Below, piece after piece: positions 17,137 to 26,476 of a stretch of DNA of 64,000 nt (the first letter of the stretch is position 1; the number at the start of each line of letters is the position of its first letter). Origin of the DNA: Slackia faecicanis (GTDB taxonomy: Bacteria > Actinomycetota > Coriobacteriia > Coriobacteriales > Eggerthellaceae); assembly GCF_003725295.1 (NCBI RefSeq), contig NZ_QICB01000001.1, forward strand, positions 248,001 through 312,000, written 5' to 3'. The notes beneath the pieces are model-generated. The model ran no database searches. It worked only from the letters and a program-made list of their open reading frames with translations, and was not told the DNA's origin. A program made the translations under genes and the position numbers.

Positions 17137-18441
17137 ATGCCATTCGAAGGAACGAACCAGCACCGCCCTTGGCCCGGCCCTGCCGTGCTTCTGGTCGACC
17201 TGGATGCATTCTTCGCCTCGGTCGAACAGCTCGATCATCCAGCATGGCGCGGCAAACCCGTCATTGTCGGCGGCGACCCCGACAAACGCGGCGTGGTATC
17301 CACGGCAAGCTACGAAGCGCGCGTCTACGGCGTTCGCAGCGCCATGCCCGCAGCAACGGCCAAACAGCTCTGCCCGCATGCCATCTGGACGCATGGCCAT
17401 TTCGACCGCTACAAAGCCATGTCTCGCGCGATCATGGGCATCCTTCTCGACGAAAGCCCTTTGTTGCAGCAAGTCAGCATCGACGAAGCGTTTCTCGACG
17501 TTTCCCCGAACGCGGTGAACACCGAGCATCCCGTCGCGATCGCGCAGCGCATCCAAAGCCGCGTCAAAGAGCTCGGAGTGACGTGCTCGATCGGCGTCGG
17601 CACGAGCAAGACCATCGCCAAAATTGCCTCCGACATGGATAAACCGCAAGGCCTTACCGTTGTATACCCAGGTCGCGAGCGCGATTTCCTCTCTCCCCTG
17701 CCCGTTCGAACCATGTCTGGAGTCGGTGCTCGAGCGGAAGAAATGCTCCATCGGCATGGCGTTTCAACCCTCGGAGAAATGGCCTCAGCCCCGGAGCGGC
17801 TCTTAAAAGCCATCTGGGGAAAGAATGCCGACATGATGCGTAGCCGCTGTTTGGGGCTCGACATGACCCCCGTCAGCGCCGAAAGCGACCCGGTGAAATC
17901 GGTTTCCAGCGAGATGACCGCTTCGAGCGATCTGCGAAGCTTCGATTCGATCGCCGCCGCCGTCGACACCATGGCGGCGAAGGTGGCGCGCCGGCTCCGC
18001 AAGAAAGAACTGGCGGGACGCACGCTTGCGTTGCGCATGCGCTATTCCGACCGCAGCACCCGCAGCGTCCAGCGCAAGCTCCCCCGGCCCGAAGACAACG
18101 AATTCGCATTCATTCCCCTGCTTCACGAGATGATCGACGAACTCTGGAAGCCAGGCATGGCGGTGCGCCTCGTCGGCGTGGCGGTGACAGGCTTCGAAGA
18201 GGACGAACACGTGCAGGGATCTCTTTTCGACAGCGAAGATTTCGCCGCGGAAGACAAGGGAAAGCACCCGCATGCAGAAGCGAAGCCTCCCGCAATCGAC
18301 GCAGATCATGGACGCAAACTCTCGCGAGCGACCGACATCGTCAAAGACCGATTCGGCGAATCGGCCGTCTTTTACGGCCGCGAACTGCAGGTGAAAGACA
18401 ACACCACGGGCACGGCGGCGAAAAACCCGGCCGACTATTAG
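17137..18441 (+). CDS. dinB: DNA polymerase IV (Y-family translesion polymerase)
   Basis: This 434-residue error-prone polymerase copies damaged templates. The catalytic acidic residues are seen in VDLDAFFASVE (Asp21) and SIDEAFLD (Asp116, Glu117). The helix-hairpin-helix SGVGARAEEMLHRHG follows, then the little-finger domain. A beta-clamp binding motif QGSLFD lies at about residue 365, with a basic C-terminal tail of about 65 residues beyond it. An SOS box and TATAAT upstream support damage induction. It ends shortly before a shared intergenic terminator. Confidence 0.96.
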   Translation: MPFEGTNQHRPWPGPAVLLVDLDAFFASVEQLDHPAWRGKPVIVGGDPDKRGVVSTASYEARVYGVRSAMPAATAKQLCPHAIWTHGHFDRYKAMSRAIMGILLDESPLLQQVSIDEAFLDVSPNAVNTEHPVAIAQRIQSRVKELGVTCSIGVGTSKTIAKIASDMDKPQGLTVVYPGRERDFLSPLPVRTMSGVGARAEEMLHRHGVSTLGEMASAPERLLKAIWGKNADMMRSRCLGLDMTPVSAESDPVKSVSSEMTASSDLRSFDSIAAAVDTMAAKVARRLRKKELAGRTLALRMRYSDRSTRSVQRKLPRPEDNEFAFIPLLHEMIDELWKPGMAVRLVGVAVTGFEEDEHVQGSLFDSEDFAAEDKGKHPHAEAKPPAIDADHGRKLSRATDIVKDRFGESAVFYGRELQVKDNTTGTAAKNPADY

Positions 18442-18500
18442 CGTTTCTCCAGGGCAGGCACCCATCGAGCCGTCGAGAAAGCTGCCTGGCCCACTGCACA

Positions 18501-18537
18501 AAAGCCCCTGCGCTCCCTCGAAAGCGAGTGCAGGGGC
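18501..18537 (-). terminator. Terminator of the GT2 gene
   Basis: GCCCCTGC (18504-18511) pairs with GCAGGGGC (18530-18537) with an inner CTCG/CGAG stem. On the minus strand it is followed by TTTTG. Confidence 0.8.
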
Positions 18538-18565
18538 AATAGGGTCCGTATCGAACGCCGCAGCG

Positions 18566-19600
18566 TTAGTTGAACTTGAACACGCGCTGGGCGATGTGAT
18601 ACGCCGAAAGAGCGAAGCGGCGACCCATCTCGGTGGGAATATTGCTTCCCCAATTCAGCACGGTATGACGGATGCGCTTGTACAGAACGGGATTCGCATC
18701 TTCCAGATACTGCCAAATGGCGGCACGATCGCGCTCGTTCTCGTCGGTCTTTTCAAGACGTAGAAACACCGAGCAGATGCACATCATCATGGACAGATAG
18801 TTCTCCATATAGCGCTCGAGCTTCTTGGACTCGACGTCGTCGGGAAGATAGACCGAATCGATCATGATACGCGTCACGCGAAGCTGCTGGTCGCGACGCG
18901 AATACATGACCTTCTCGTTCACGCTCTGGTCTTCGCGGCCGATGAAGTAGCGATACATATCCACATCGAGGTAGTAAATCGTCTTGACATGGGGCAGCGG
19001 CACGTAGACGAAAATGTTGTCGACATAGAACGTATGCTCGGGAAGCTTGAGGCCACAGTCGCGCAGAAGCTCGGTGCGATAGATTACCGAGTGCATAAGC
19101 AGGTACTGAGACTGATTGAAGTGGCCCGTTTCGTCCCACGTGAATTCTCGGCCTTCGGGAAATACGTTACGATATCGCATCACCGTACGCGCCCCCTCAT
19201 GCACCTTTTCGTACACGTAGTTCGCGATAATAAGATCGGTGGAATCCTTGAGCTCGCACTGCCTGCGCAGGTAGGCCATCACATCGCGCATGGCGTCTTC
19301 GTCAAGCCAGTCGTCGGAATCGACCACCTTGAAATAACGGCCGGTGGCATTGGCCAGACCGGCGTTCACCGCAGCGCCATGACCGCCGTTTTCCTGATGG
19401 ATCGCGACGATCGTATCGGGATAGCGGCGCTGCCATTCGTCGGCCTTCTCCGCGGTGTTGTCCTTCGTCGAACCGTCGTCGACGATAAGGATTTCGATAT
19501 CGCCGCGATTGCCGAAATCGCACGCAAGAATGGACTCGATGCATTTGTCCATATACGCGGCAGAGTTGTAGCACGGAATGGCGAATGAGACGGTTTTCAT
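18566..19600 (-). CDS. Family 2 glycosyltransferase
   Basis: This 344-residue GT-A enzyme transfers a sugar from a nucleotide-sugar donor, probably to a surface polymer. The N-terminal core shows VSFAIPCYNSAAYMDKC, the first Asp motif ILIVDDGSTKDNT and the metal-binding DSDDW, about residue 97. No membrane segment is seen, so it acts at the cytoplasmic face. It is not in a polysaccharide cluster, being alone between dinB and pta. The ATG at 19600 matches the family N-terminus; the longer frame to 19660 adds a basic stretch unlike the family. Confidence 0.9.
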   Translation of the reverse strand: MKTVSFAIPCYNSAAYMDKCIESILACDFGNRGDIEILIVDDGSTKDNTAEKADEWQRRYPDTIVAIHQENGGHGAAVNAGLANATGRYFKVVDSDDWLDEDAMRDVMAYLRRQCELKDSTDLIIANYVYEKVHEGARTVMRYRNVFPEGREFTWDETGHFNQSQYLLMHSVIYRTELLRDCGLKLPEHTFYVDNIFVYVPLPHVKTIYYLDVDMYRYFIGREDQSVNEKVMYSRRDQQLRVTRIMIDSVYLPDDVESKKLERYMENYLSMMMCICSVFLRLEKTDENERDRAAIWQYLEDANPVLYKRIRHTVLNWGSNIPTEMGRRFALSAYHIAQRVFKFN

Positions 19601-19939
19601 GCCTGAAAGCCCCTTTTGATTCGTTTTAAGACGGTCTCGCCGTCGAATGAATGAAAACAACCCGACTATTATACGTAGACGCGCACAGCCCCTTCGCCGA
19701 TGCGGGTGACAACCATATGAAATTCAGCATTTCGGCTCCCCTGGAGGAACTTCGCACGACGGCGAACGGGCGCCAGCACGTTCCGCGGCCGCCGAGGCCG
19801 CAAAAGAAAACGGTAACGGCACGACAACGACGTTGCCGCATAACCGAAAATGAACGGCGCTCCCCCGTTGCGGCAAAAAGAATCCGAACCCGTGCATTAT
19901 CATTGCACGCGACGAAAACAGACAACGAAAGGAGCACCC
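19601..19939. promoter_or_regulatory. Divergent promoter region, glycosyltransferase and pta
   Basis: 339 bases without a gene. On the minus strand a perfect TATAAT (plus coordinates 19668-19673) lies about 68 bases upstream of the glycosyltransferase start, with no good -35. Nearer pta a GTGCA...TGCAC imperfect palindrome (about 19892-19908) could be an operator. Neither site is secure. Confidence 0.4.
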
Positions 19940-20929
19940 ATGGCTGCGTTTCTCAGCACCATGATCGAGCGTGCGAAAGCCGACAAGAAGACCATCGTGC
20001 TTCCCGAAGGCAACGACGAGCGCGTTCTCGAAGCCGCCCGGAAGATCGTCGACCAGGAAATCGCCGACGTCATCGTCATCGGCAACCCCGACGAAATCGC
20101 TCAGAAGGGCTTCGCGCTCGAAGGCGTTCACGTCATCGACAACGTGAACGACCCGCTGCGCAAAGAACTAGCCGAAGGCCTGTTCGAGCTTCGCAAGGCC
20201 AAAGGCATGACCGCCGAAGAGGCCGACAAGCTCATGGACGACGTCATGTATTTCGGCACCATGCTTCTGAAAACCGGCCGCGCCGACGGCCTTGTGGGCG
20301 GCGCATGCCATGCCACCAAAGACGTCTTGCACCCCGCGCTTCGCATCATCAAAACCGCTCCCGGCAGCAAGCTCGTGAGCTCGTTCTTCGTCATGGAGGT
20401 TCCCGAGTGCGCATTCGGCGACGGCGGAACCTTCATGTTCGCCGACTGCGCGGTATGCATCCAGCCCAATGCCGAAGAGCTTTCGGAAATCGCCGTCGCA
20501 ACGGCAAGGTCCTATGAGAAAGTCCTCGGCAGCCCCGCACGCGTTGCGATGCTCTCCCACTCGAGCTACGGATCGGTGAAAGATGCCGATACCGAAAAGG
20601 TGACCGAGGCGCTCGCGCTCGCGAAGCAGAAGGCTCCCGAATTCGCAATCGACGGCGAGCTGCAGGCCGACGCCGCCCTCGTTCCGAGCGTCGCCGCGTC
20701 CAAGGCTCCCGACTCCCCCGTCGCCGGCAAAGCGAACGTCCTCGTGTTCCCCGACCTCGACGCCGCGAATATCGGCTACAAGCTGGTTCAGCGCTTGGCG
20801 AAGGCCGAGGCGTACGGTCCCATCCTGCAGGGTCTCGGCGCCCCGATGAATGACCTTTCCCGCGGCTGCACCGCAGACGATATCGTGGGCGTCGTCGCCA
20901 TCACCGCCGTTCAGGCTCAAGGCGAATAG
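19940..20929 (+). CDS. pta: Phosphate acetyltransferase
   Basis: Pta converts acetyl-CoA and phosphate to acetyl phosphate, the first step of ATP-yielding acetate formation. The 329-residue short form carries [37 protein letters not shown] and [18 protein letters not shown], all characteristic. GAAAGGAG lies five bases before the ATG at 19940. The partner acetate kinase lies next door but converges on it, so the two are transcribed separately, unlike the common ackA-pta operon. Confidence 0.96.
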   Translation: MAAFLSTMIERAKADKKTIVLPEGNDERVLEAARKIVDQEIADVIVIGNPDEIAQKGFALEGVHVIDNVNDPLRKELAEGLFELRKAKGMTAEEADKLMDDVMYFGTMLLKTGRADGLVGGACHATKDVLHPALRIIKTAPGSKLVSSFFVMEVPECAFGDGGTFMFADCAVCIQPNAEELSEIAVATARSYEKVLGSPARVAMLSHSSYGSVKDADTEKVTEALALAKQKAPEFAIDGELQADAALVPSVAASKAPDSPVAGKANVLVFPDLDAANIGYKLVQRLAKAEAYGPILQGLGAPMNDLSRGCTADDIVGVVAITAVQAQGE

Positions 20930-20993
20930 CCGCATCGCAAAACAGAACCCGTTCGTCCCATCAAGCGCCACAGCGGCGAATACGGCGAACGGC

Positions 20994-21026
20994 AATGCCG
21001 GCCCGACCTATCGGGCCGGCATTTTT
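20994..21026 (+). terminator. Intrinsic terminator after pta
   Basis: A 13-bp stem (AATGCCGGCCCGA with its complement at 21011-21023), short loop and TTTTT tail, 65 bases after the pta stop. Confidence 0.92.
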
Positions 21027-21065
21027 GTGCGCGAGTCAGAACCAGGTTGTAGGGGGTTATAGGAC

Positions 21066-21094
21066 GAAAAAAGAAGCGGGCCGAAGCCCGCTTC
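21066..21094 (-). terminator. Intrinsic terminator after ackA
   Basis: GAAGCGGGC and GCCCGCTTC arms (21073-21094) are followed on the minus strand by six or more T residues, 22 bases after the ackA stop. Confidence 0.92.
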
Positions 21095-21115
21095 CGATAA
21101 GCGCTTTCCACCCGA

Positions 21116-22318
21116 TTAAAGCTTGGAGACGATCTCGTAGGTATCCTGCGCGATCATGAGCTCTTCGTTCGTCGGAATGACGATGATCTTCACCGGAGAG
21201 TTGTCGCTCGAAATGAAGCGCTCCTTGCCGTGGTAATCGCGGCGGTTCTTCTCCTGGTCCAGGATGATGCCCAGAGGCTGCAGGCCCGCGAACGCCAGAC
21301 GACGCATGCGGTCGCAGTTCTCGCCGACGCCTGCCGTCAAAACGATGGCGTCGACGCCGGCCATCTCGATCATGTACTGGCCGAGATACTTGCGAATGGA
21401 GTGAGCGTACATCTCATATGCGAGAACCGCGCGCTCATCGCCCTCTTCGGCGCCCTTGCGCACGTCGCGCATGTCGTTGCTGATGCCAGAAACGCCCAGA
21501 AGGCCGGACTTCTTGTTCATGATCTCATTGATCTGAGGAGGCGTGAGGTCTTCAGCCTCTTCCAGGAACGGCACGATGGCGGGGTCGATGGCGCCGCAGC
21601 GCGTTCCCATCATCAGGCCGTCGAGCGGCGTGAAGCCCATCGACGTATCCACCGCGATGCCGTGGTCGACAGCCGAAATGGAGCAGCCATTGCCCAGATG
21701 GCACGTGATGATCTTCAGGTCTTCGAGAGGACGCTCCATCAACGCGGCGCAACGGGACGCGATGTAGCGATGCGACGTGCCGTGGGCGCCGTATTTGCGA
21801 ATCTGATGCTTCTCGCACAGCTCGTACGGGAGCGGATACATATATGCCGCAGGCGGCAGCGACTGGAAGAACGACGTGTCGAACACGGCGACCTGGGGCA
21901 GATCCGGAGCCAGACGCTCGCACACCCGGATGCACTTGAGCGCAGGCGGGTTATGCAGGGGCGCCAGCGTGCAAAGGCTCTCGATTTTCTCGATCACATC
22001 GGGGGTGATCAAGGCTGAAGAGTCGAAGTAGTTGCCGCCGTGCACGATGCGGTGGCCAATGGCGTCGATCTGGTCGATCGAGGTGATCGTGGAACGCTCG
22101 CTGTGGATCAGGGCCTCGAAAACGATCCTGAGCGCTTCTTCATGGTCTGCCATGTACTGCGCGAAGATGCGTTCGTCCTTGTCGGCACCGTGCTTGATGT
22201 AGGAGTCTTTGCTGCCTACGCGTTCGCACAGGCCTTTGGCGAGCACTTTATCCAGCTCGGTATCGACGAGCTGGTATTTCAACGAAGAAGAGCCGGCATT
22301 GATAACGAGAATTTTCAC
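21116..22318 (-). CDS. ackA: Acetate kinase
   Basis: This 400-residue enzyme converts acetyl phosphate and ADP to acetate and ATP, paired with Pta. Diagnostic segments are MKILVINAGSSSLKYQ at the N-terminus, GHRIVHGG, the catalytic-region VFDTSFFQSLPP and YGAHGTSHRYI, and DTSMGFTPLDGLMMGTR. The length is normal for the family. It converges on pta, and two back-to-back terminators separate them. The HIT-protein gene lies just upstream on the same strand. Confidence 0.97.
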   Translation of the reverse strand: MKILVINAGSSSLKYQLVDTELDKVLAKGLCERVGSKDSYIKHGADKDERIFAQYMADHEEALRIVFEALIHSERSTITSIDQIDAIGHRIVHGGNYFDSSALITPDVIEKIESLCTLAPLHNPPALKCIRVCERLAPDLPQVAVFDTSFFQSLPPAAYMYPLPYELCEKHQIRKYGAHGTSHRYIASRCAALMERPLEDLKIITCHLGNGCSISAVDHGIAVDTSMGFTPLDGLMMGTRCGAIDPAIVPFLEEAEDLTPPQINEIMNKKSGLLGVSGISNDMRDVRKGAEEGDERAVLAYEMYAHSIRKYLGQYMIEMAGVDAIVLTAGVGENCDRMRRLAFAGLQPLGIILDQEKNRRDYHGKERFISSDNSPVKIIVIPTNEELMIAQDTYEIVSKL

Positions 22319-22339
22319 GTGATGCTCCCGTGTTCGAAG

Positions 22340-22693
22340 TTACAGGGCAGGAGATCCTGAGTTCATCGGCGCGCCGCCGAGAACATGGACGTGGATATGA
22401 TGGACGCTTTGCTGGGCGTCGTCGCCGGTATTCACGATAACGCGATATCCGGACGAGGCGATGCCTTTGAGCTCGGCGACCTTTTTCACGGTATTGAAAA
22501 GGTATCCCATCAGGTCGTCAGGAATGTCGTCGCCGATATTATCGTGATGCTCCTTGGGGATGATCAACGTATGAACGGGCATCTGAGGCGACAAGTCGTC
22601 GAATGCGACGACGCGGTCGTCTTCGTAGACCACGGTTGCGGGAATTTCACCAGCGGCAATCTTGCAGAAAATGCAATCCGTCATAGTATGCAT
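22340..22693 (-). CDS. HIT-family nucleotide hydrolase (HinT-like)
   Basis: This 117-residue histidine-triad protein has the N-terminal CIFCKIAAGEIPATVVYEDD zinc-type segment and the active motif HHIHVHVLGG (His-x-His-x-His). HinT enzymes hydrolyse purine nucleoside phosphoramidates. Two starts are possible: 22693, with GAAAGG close upstream, or 22684 (MTDCIFC), which matches the family better. I give the longer form. The gene sits between xseB and ackA on the same strand. Confidence 0.92.
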   Translation of the reverse strand: MHTMTDCIFCKIAAGEIPATVVYEDDRVVAFDDLSPQMPVHTLIIPKEHHDNIGDDIPDDLMGYLFNTVKKVAELKGIASSGYRVIVNTGDDAQQSVHHIHVHVLGGAPMNSGSPAL

Positions 22694-22759
22694 ACCGCCT
22701 TTCTTCAGTTTCTTCTACCACGCATAACGCATGACAGTGTAATGGAAAAAATCGAACGC

Positions 22760-23014
22760 CTATGAAAGAGTCGTGTCAGTGGTTGCATCGTCGGCGGGAG
22801 CGTCGAGCCTGCCCATGAGCACGTCGACTTTCTGCTGCGCATTCGCAAGGCGGCCCTTCAGGTCGGCGAGCAGAGAAACGCCGTATTCGTAGGACTTCAA
22901 GCTGTCTTCGAGCTCGAGCGTATTGCTCTCGAGCACGGACACCGTTCGATCGAGCTCCGCCATGGCTTCGCGGAAACTCATCTGATCGACGGGACGGGAT
23001 GCGGTTTCGGTCAT
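22760..23014 (-). CDS. xseB: Exodeoxyribonuclease VII small subunit
   Basis: This 84-residue, all-helical protein contains the family signature MSFREAMAELDRTVSVLESN and LEDSLKSYEYGVSLL. XseB binds several-fold to XseA to make exonuclease VII, which degrades single-stranded DNA from both ends. It starts 10 bases after the xseA stop, in the same operon and in the usual xseA-xseB order. Confidence 0.95.
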   Translation of the reverse strand: MTETASRPVDQMSFREAMAELDRTVSVLESNTLELEDSLKSYEYGVSLLADLKGRLANAQQKVDVLMGRLDAPADDATTDTTLS

Positions 23015-23023
23015 GATGCCTTC

Positions 23024-24343
23024 CTATTCCGCCGCATGCGATGCGGCAATATCGTCGACCGTGCATCGAAGCACGCCGTCTGAAATGGATACGTCGATTT
23101 TCTCGCCGGGAGCGACCGCCTCGACGCTCGAGACCACTCGGCCCTGGGAATCTTTCGCCATGGCGTAGCCGCGCGAAAGAACCTGCAGCGGGGAAAGGTC
23201 GTGCAAGCGCCCGGCGCGAAGAGCCAAGGCGTGCTCGAACGGATCGAACATGCCTGCTCCCTGCCGGCGGAGACGAGCCGTCATTTCCGCCAAAGCGGCG
23301 CGGTCTTTCTCAAGACTCGCGGGCAGCGCTCGAGACAGGCGCTCGTGCAGCATATCGACGGTCATGAGATCCGTCGCGAACAGCTGACGCGGGTCCTTAA
23401 ACACCGGACGCGTTTCGTAACGCTCCAGCAAAGCCTGAGCCTGCCCGACCGTGCGCTCGAGCGCATTGGCCATAGCCGCCTGACGCGATGCAAGCTCCCG
23501 GCCGACCGTCTCGACCTCGGGGGTCACGCGCTCGGCCGCCGCGGTAGGCGTCGAAGCCCGCACATCGGCCACCATGTCGGCGATCGAGGTGTCGGGTTCG
23601 TGGCCGATGCCCGTCACCACGGGAACAGGGCATGCCGCGATGGCCCTGGCGAGCATTTCGTCGTTGAACGGCATCAGGTCTTCGAAGCTGCCGCCGCCGC
23701 GCACGAGCAGAATGACCTCGCAGCCCGCACGCACGCAGGCGCGCAAGGCCTCGATCATGCCGGCCGGCGCGTTCGCACCCTCCACCGCGACGCCCGCGAC
23801 CGAGAGCTTCGTGAGCGGGAAACGTCTGCGCATCGTGCGCATGACGTCGTGAACGGCATCGCCGCGAGGAGACGTGACCAGGCCGACATGAGCGTTCATG
23901 CGAGGCACCGGGCGCTTGCGGGCCTGATCCATCAGCCCTTCCTGCTCGAGCCTGCGCGCGAGCTCAGCAACCCGGCGTCGCAGGTCGCCTTCGCCCGCAA
24001 CCGATACCGAGAAAACGTCGAAGTTCATGCGGCCTTTCGGCGCATAAAGCGTGAAACGGCCCGTCAGCTCGACGCGCTGCCCCACTTCGAGCCGAACGCC
24101 GGACTGGTGGTAGCGGTTGAGCCACATCATGCAAGGAAGCGAAGCGCCCGCATCTTTGACGGTGAAATACACCGCTTTATAGCCGGGCTTGGCATTGACC
24201 TCGGAAACTTCGCCGATCAACGTGAGCGTGAGCGACTCGAGGGAGTTCTTCGCGGCCTGCATGGCTTCCGAAACGGAAAGAGGCCGCGAGGACGCGGCCC
24301 CTTTCCGAGCTGATCCTTGAGAGGACGCTTGAGAGAGCAACAT
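23024..24343 (-). CDS. xseA: Exodeoxyribonuclease VII large subunit
   Basis: This 439-residue nuclease subunit has an N-terminal OB-fold (about residues 20-125, LIGEVSEVNAKPGYKAVYFT), then the catalytic domain with VGLVTSPRGDAVHDV and LLVRGGGSFEDLMPFND, GHEPDTSIADMVAD, a coiled-coil middle and the C-terminal LQVLSRGYAMAKD. The ATG at 24343 begins two bases after the metallopeptidase stop, indicating cotranscription. An in-frame extension upstream to 24430 lies inside the neighbour and is rejected. Confidence 0.96.
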   Translation of the reverse strand: MLLSQASSQGSARKGAASSRPLSVSEAMQAAKNSLESLTLTLIGEVSEVNAKPGYKAVYFTVKDAGASLPCMMWLNRYHQSGVRLEVGQRVELTGRFTLYAPKGRMNFDVFSVSVAGEGDLRRRVAELARRLEQEGLMDQARKRPVPRMNAHVGLVTSPRGDAVHDVMRTMRRRFPLTKLSVAGVAVEGANAPAGMIEALRACVRAGCEVILLVRGGGSFEDLMPFNDEMLARAIAACPVPVVTGIGHEPDTSIADMVADVRASTPTAAAERVTPEVETVGRELASRQAAMANALERTVGQAQALLERYETRPVFKDPRQLFATDLMTVDMLHERLSRALPASLEKDRAALAEMTARLRRQGAGMFDPFEHALALRAGRLHDLSPLQVLSRGYAMAKDSQGRVVSSVEAVAPGEKIDVSISDGVLRCTVDDIAASHAAE

Positions 24344-24345
24344 GA

Positions 24346-25041
24346 TTAATCTTCCGAACGCGTGGACAGAACCAGGTAAAGAAGCTGCAGCAACGCGGTC
24401 AGAGCCGCCGCCACGTAGGTCAGAGCACACGCGCGCAGAACGGAGTACGCGCCCGAAAGCTCTGCCTGGTTCATGCCGGACGCCTGCAGGTACGCAAGGC
24501 CGCGACGCGACGCGTCGAACTCGACAGGCAGCGTGACCAGCTGGAACAGCAACACGGCAGCGAACATGATAATGCCGATCTTCATCATGGTGGTGCCGCC
24601 GGCGGCGCCCATGACCACGCCCAGCATGAAGATGATCATCCAGGCGTTGGAGCAGAAGTTCACCACGGGCACGAGCGCGCTGCGGAACTTCATGAACGCG
24701 TAGCCTTCGGCATACTGCTGGGCATGACCCATCTCATGCACGGCGGTAGCGACCGCGGTGATGCTGTACTGGGCATACGAATCGGTACCCAGCGTGACGG
24801 AGTTCGAACGGGGATCGAAGAAGTCCTGATTCGGACCGCCGCGGTGCACCTCGACGTTGGGAATGCCGCTGTCGATCGACATGCGGCGCGCCATTTCGGC
24901 GCCGGTGATGCCGTACGAACTGGGAACGTGGCTGTATTTCTTCAGCTGCCTGGTCACATAGATTTGAGCGCCGGCGCCGATGATCAGCGTCAGAATCATA
25001 ACGGCGAAATAGAGGCCCATGCCTCCGGAAACTATAGGCAT
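24346..25041 (-). CDS. Membrane zinc metallopeptidase (YugP type)
   Basis: This 231-residue membrane protein begins with one hydrophobic segment (GLYFAVMILTLIIGAGAQIY), then the zinc motif HEMGHAQQYAEGY, the likely third ligand in LPVEFDASRRGLAYL, and three more membrane segments. This is the putative neutral zinc peptidase family of Bacillus YugP. Substrates are unknown. AAGGAG lies six bases before the ATG at 25041, which is preferred over a longer frame reaching 25188. It leads the run metallopeptidase-xseA-xseB-HIT. Confidence 0.88.
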   Translation of the reverse strand: MPIVSGGMGLYFAVMILTLIIGAGAQIYVTRQLKKYSHVPSSYGITGAEMARRMSIDSGIPNVEVHRGGPNQDFFDPRSNSVTLGTDSYAQYSITAVATAVHEMGHAQQYAEGYAFMKFRSALVPVVNFCSNAWMIIFMLGVVMGAAGGTTMMKIGIIMFAAVLLFQLVTLPVEFDASRRGLAYLQASGMNQAELSGAYSVLRACALTYVAAALTALLQLLYLVLSTRSED

Positions 25042-25243
25042 TGGATGCTCCTTCTTGAACTCGAACCTGCCGTTGGATATATCGGCTGGTAATTGTAGTC
25101 GAACAAAAGTACCCTCGCACCGAGCGTGTCCGTTTTGTAACCTGAACCACAGCATTTCACGAACCCGCCGCATATCTCCACGCCGCAAAGCCGCGAAAGG
25201 CGAAGAAGCGAAAGCGCTGCCGAACAGGAGCCGCCGCGGCGCC

Positions 25244-26392
25244 CTACGGCCGCCGCTTGACGACCTTCAGCATGCCGTCTTCGATCCCGAGCATGATTTC
25301 GCCGCGCATCAAGGCAAGCAGTTCGTCGCCCACCAGATGTTTGCGCCACCCCTTAAGCACATCGACCTCGTCGTAATGGCCGCGAACGACTTTCGCCAGG
25401 TCGGCATGGGATGCTAGCACGCCGAAAGCCACGCCCGCCTCTTTCGCCCTGATCTTCACGAGCGAATACAGCAGATCGACCTGGGGGTCCACATTCGGCT
25501 CGCTCTTGAAGGACTTGTTCAATTCGGGCCACTCGTCTTCGGGCGCGTCGAGACCTTGCTTGCAAGCGGCCAAAACGCGGCGCGCGTCGTCGGTCTTGAG
25601 CGCGTTGGAAACGCCCCTGACCATGAAAAGCTCGTCGAGCGTGCGCGGTTCGCGCTTGCAGATTTCCACGACCTGCTCGTCGGTGAGAATCCACTTGCGA
25701 GGGATGTTGCGTTTCATGGCGGCCGTCTCGCGCCACGCGGCCACTTCGCGCGCGGCCGAAAGCTGGCGCTGCGTAAGCTGGTTGACACGCTTGAGGCGCT
25801 TGAAGCGCTCGTAAGGGTCGATCGCGTAGCGCGCGGGATCGCACAGCTCCGCAAAATCGGGGTCGAGCCACGACAGGCGGCCGAGCTTTTCGAGGCGCGC
25901 CTTCATCGAACGATAGATGCGCGGAAGATAGATCACGTCGTCGAGCGCGTACTGGATCTGCGAGTCGGTCAGCGGGCGACGACTCCAATCGGTGAACGAG
26001 TCGGCCTTTTTCAGCTTGACGTTGCACTCGTTGAGCACCAGCGATCCGTAGCCGATCTGGATCATATCGCCCAGCAACGACGCGGCGATCTGCGTATCGA
26101 AGACGGGCTTGGGAATGACGCCCATTTCATGGACGATGAGCTCCATGTCCTGGCCGGCGGCATGGAAAAGCTTGACGATGCCCTCGTCGACGAACAGCTC
26201 GGCCAACGCAGAGAGGTCTTTCACCCTGAAGGGGTCGACCGCCACGCTTTCTTCCTCGGTGGCAAGCTGGATAAGGCACAGCTTGGGCCAATAGGTCTTC
26301 TCCCTCAGAAATTCAGTATCTACGGCGAGAACGGGCGATTTCTTCGCGCGCTCGACGAATTGCTTCAACTGCTTTTGGTCGGTGATGTACAA
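25244..26392 (-). CDS. rnd: Ribonuclease D
   Basis: This 382-residue 3'-5' exoribonuclease trims tRNA and other stable RNAs. The DEDD catalytic set is visible: Asp/Glu in AVDTEFLREKTY, Asp in HAAGQDMELIV and the Tyr-x3-Asp motif in YALDDVIYLPRIY. One HRDC nucleic-acid-binding domain covers about residues 210-290 (QLTQRQLSAAREVAAWRE), and a second degenerate one follows. It starts with TTG at 26392, with AAAGGA nine bases upstream. It is divergent from the lipid kinase gene. Confidence 0.93.
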   Translation of the reverse strand: MYITDQKQLKQFVERAKKSPVLAVDTEFLREKTYWPKLCLIQLATEEESVAVDPFRVKDLSALAELFVDEGIVKLFHAAGQDMELIVHEMGVIPKPVFDTQIAASLLGDMIQIGYGSLVLNECNVKLKKADSFTDWSRRPLTDSQIQYALDDVIYLPRIYRSMKARLEKLGRLSWLDPDFAELCDPARYAIDPYERFKRLKRVNQLTQRQLSAAREVAAWRETAAMKRNIPRKWILTDEQVVEICKREPRTLDELFMVRGVSNALKTDDARRVLAACKQGLDAPEDEWPELNKSFKSEPNVDPQVDLLYSLVKIRAKEAGVAFGVLASHADLAKVVRGHYDEVDVLKGWRKHLVGDELLALMRGEIMLGIEDGMLKVVKRRP

Positions 26393-26441
26393 CGCTTTTC
26401 CTTTGAATCACGGTAATCGGGCAACAATATGCGGCTGGAAT

Positions 26442-26447
26442 TATAAT
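26442..26447 (+). promoter_or_regulatory. TATAAT -10 hexamer for the lipid kinase gene
   Basis: A perfect TATAAT 30 bases before the GTG start, in the 84-bp divergent gap. There is no good -35 at standard spacing. Confidence 0.45.
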
Positions 26448-26476
26448 ATGGTAGCGAAGAAAGGAGGCCGACCGCC

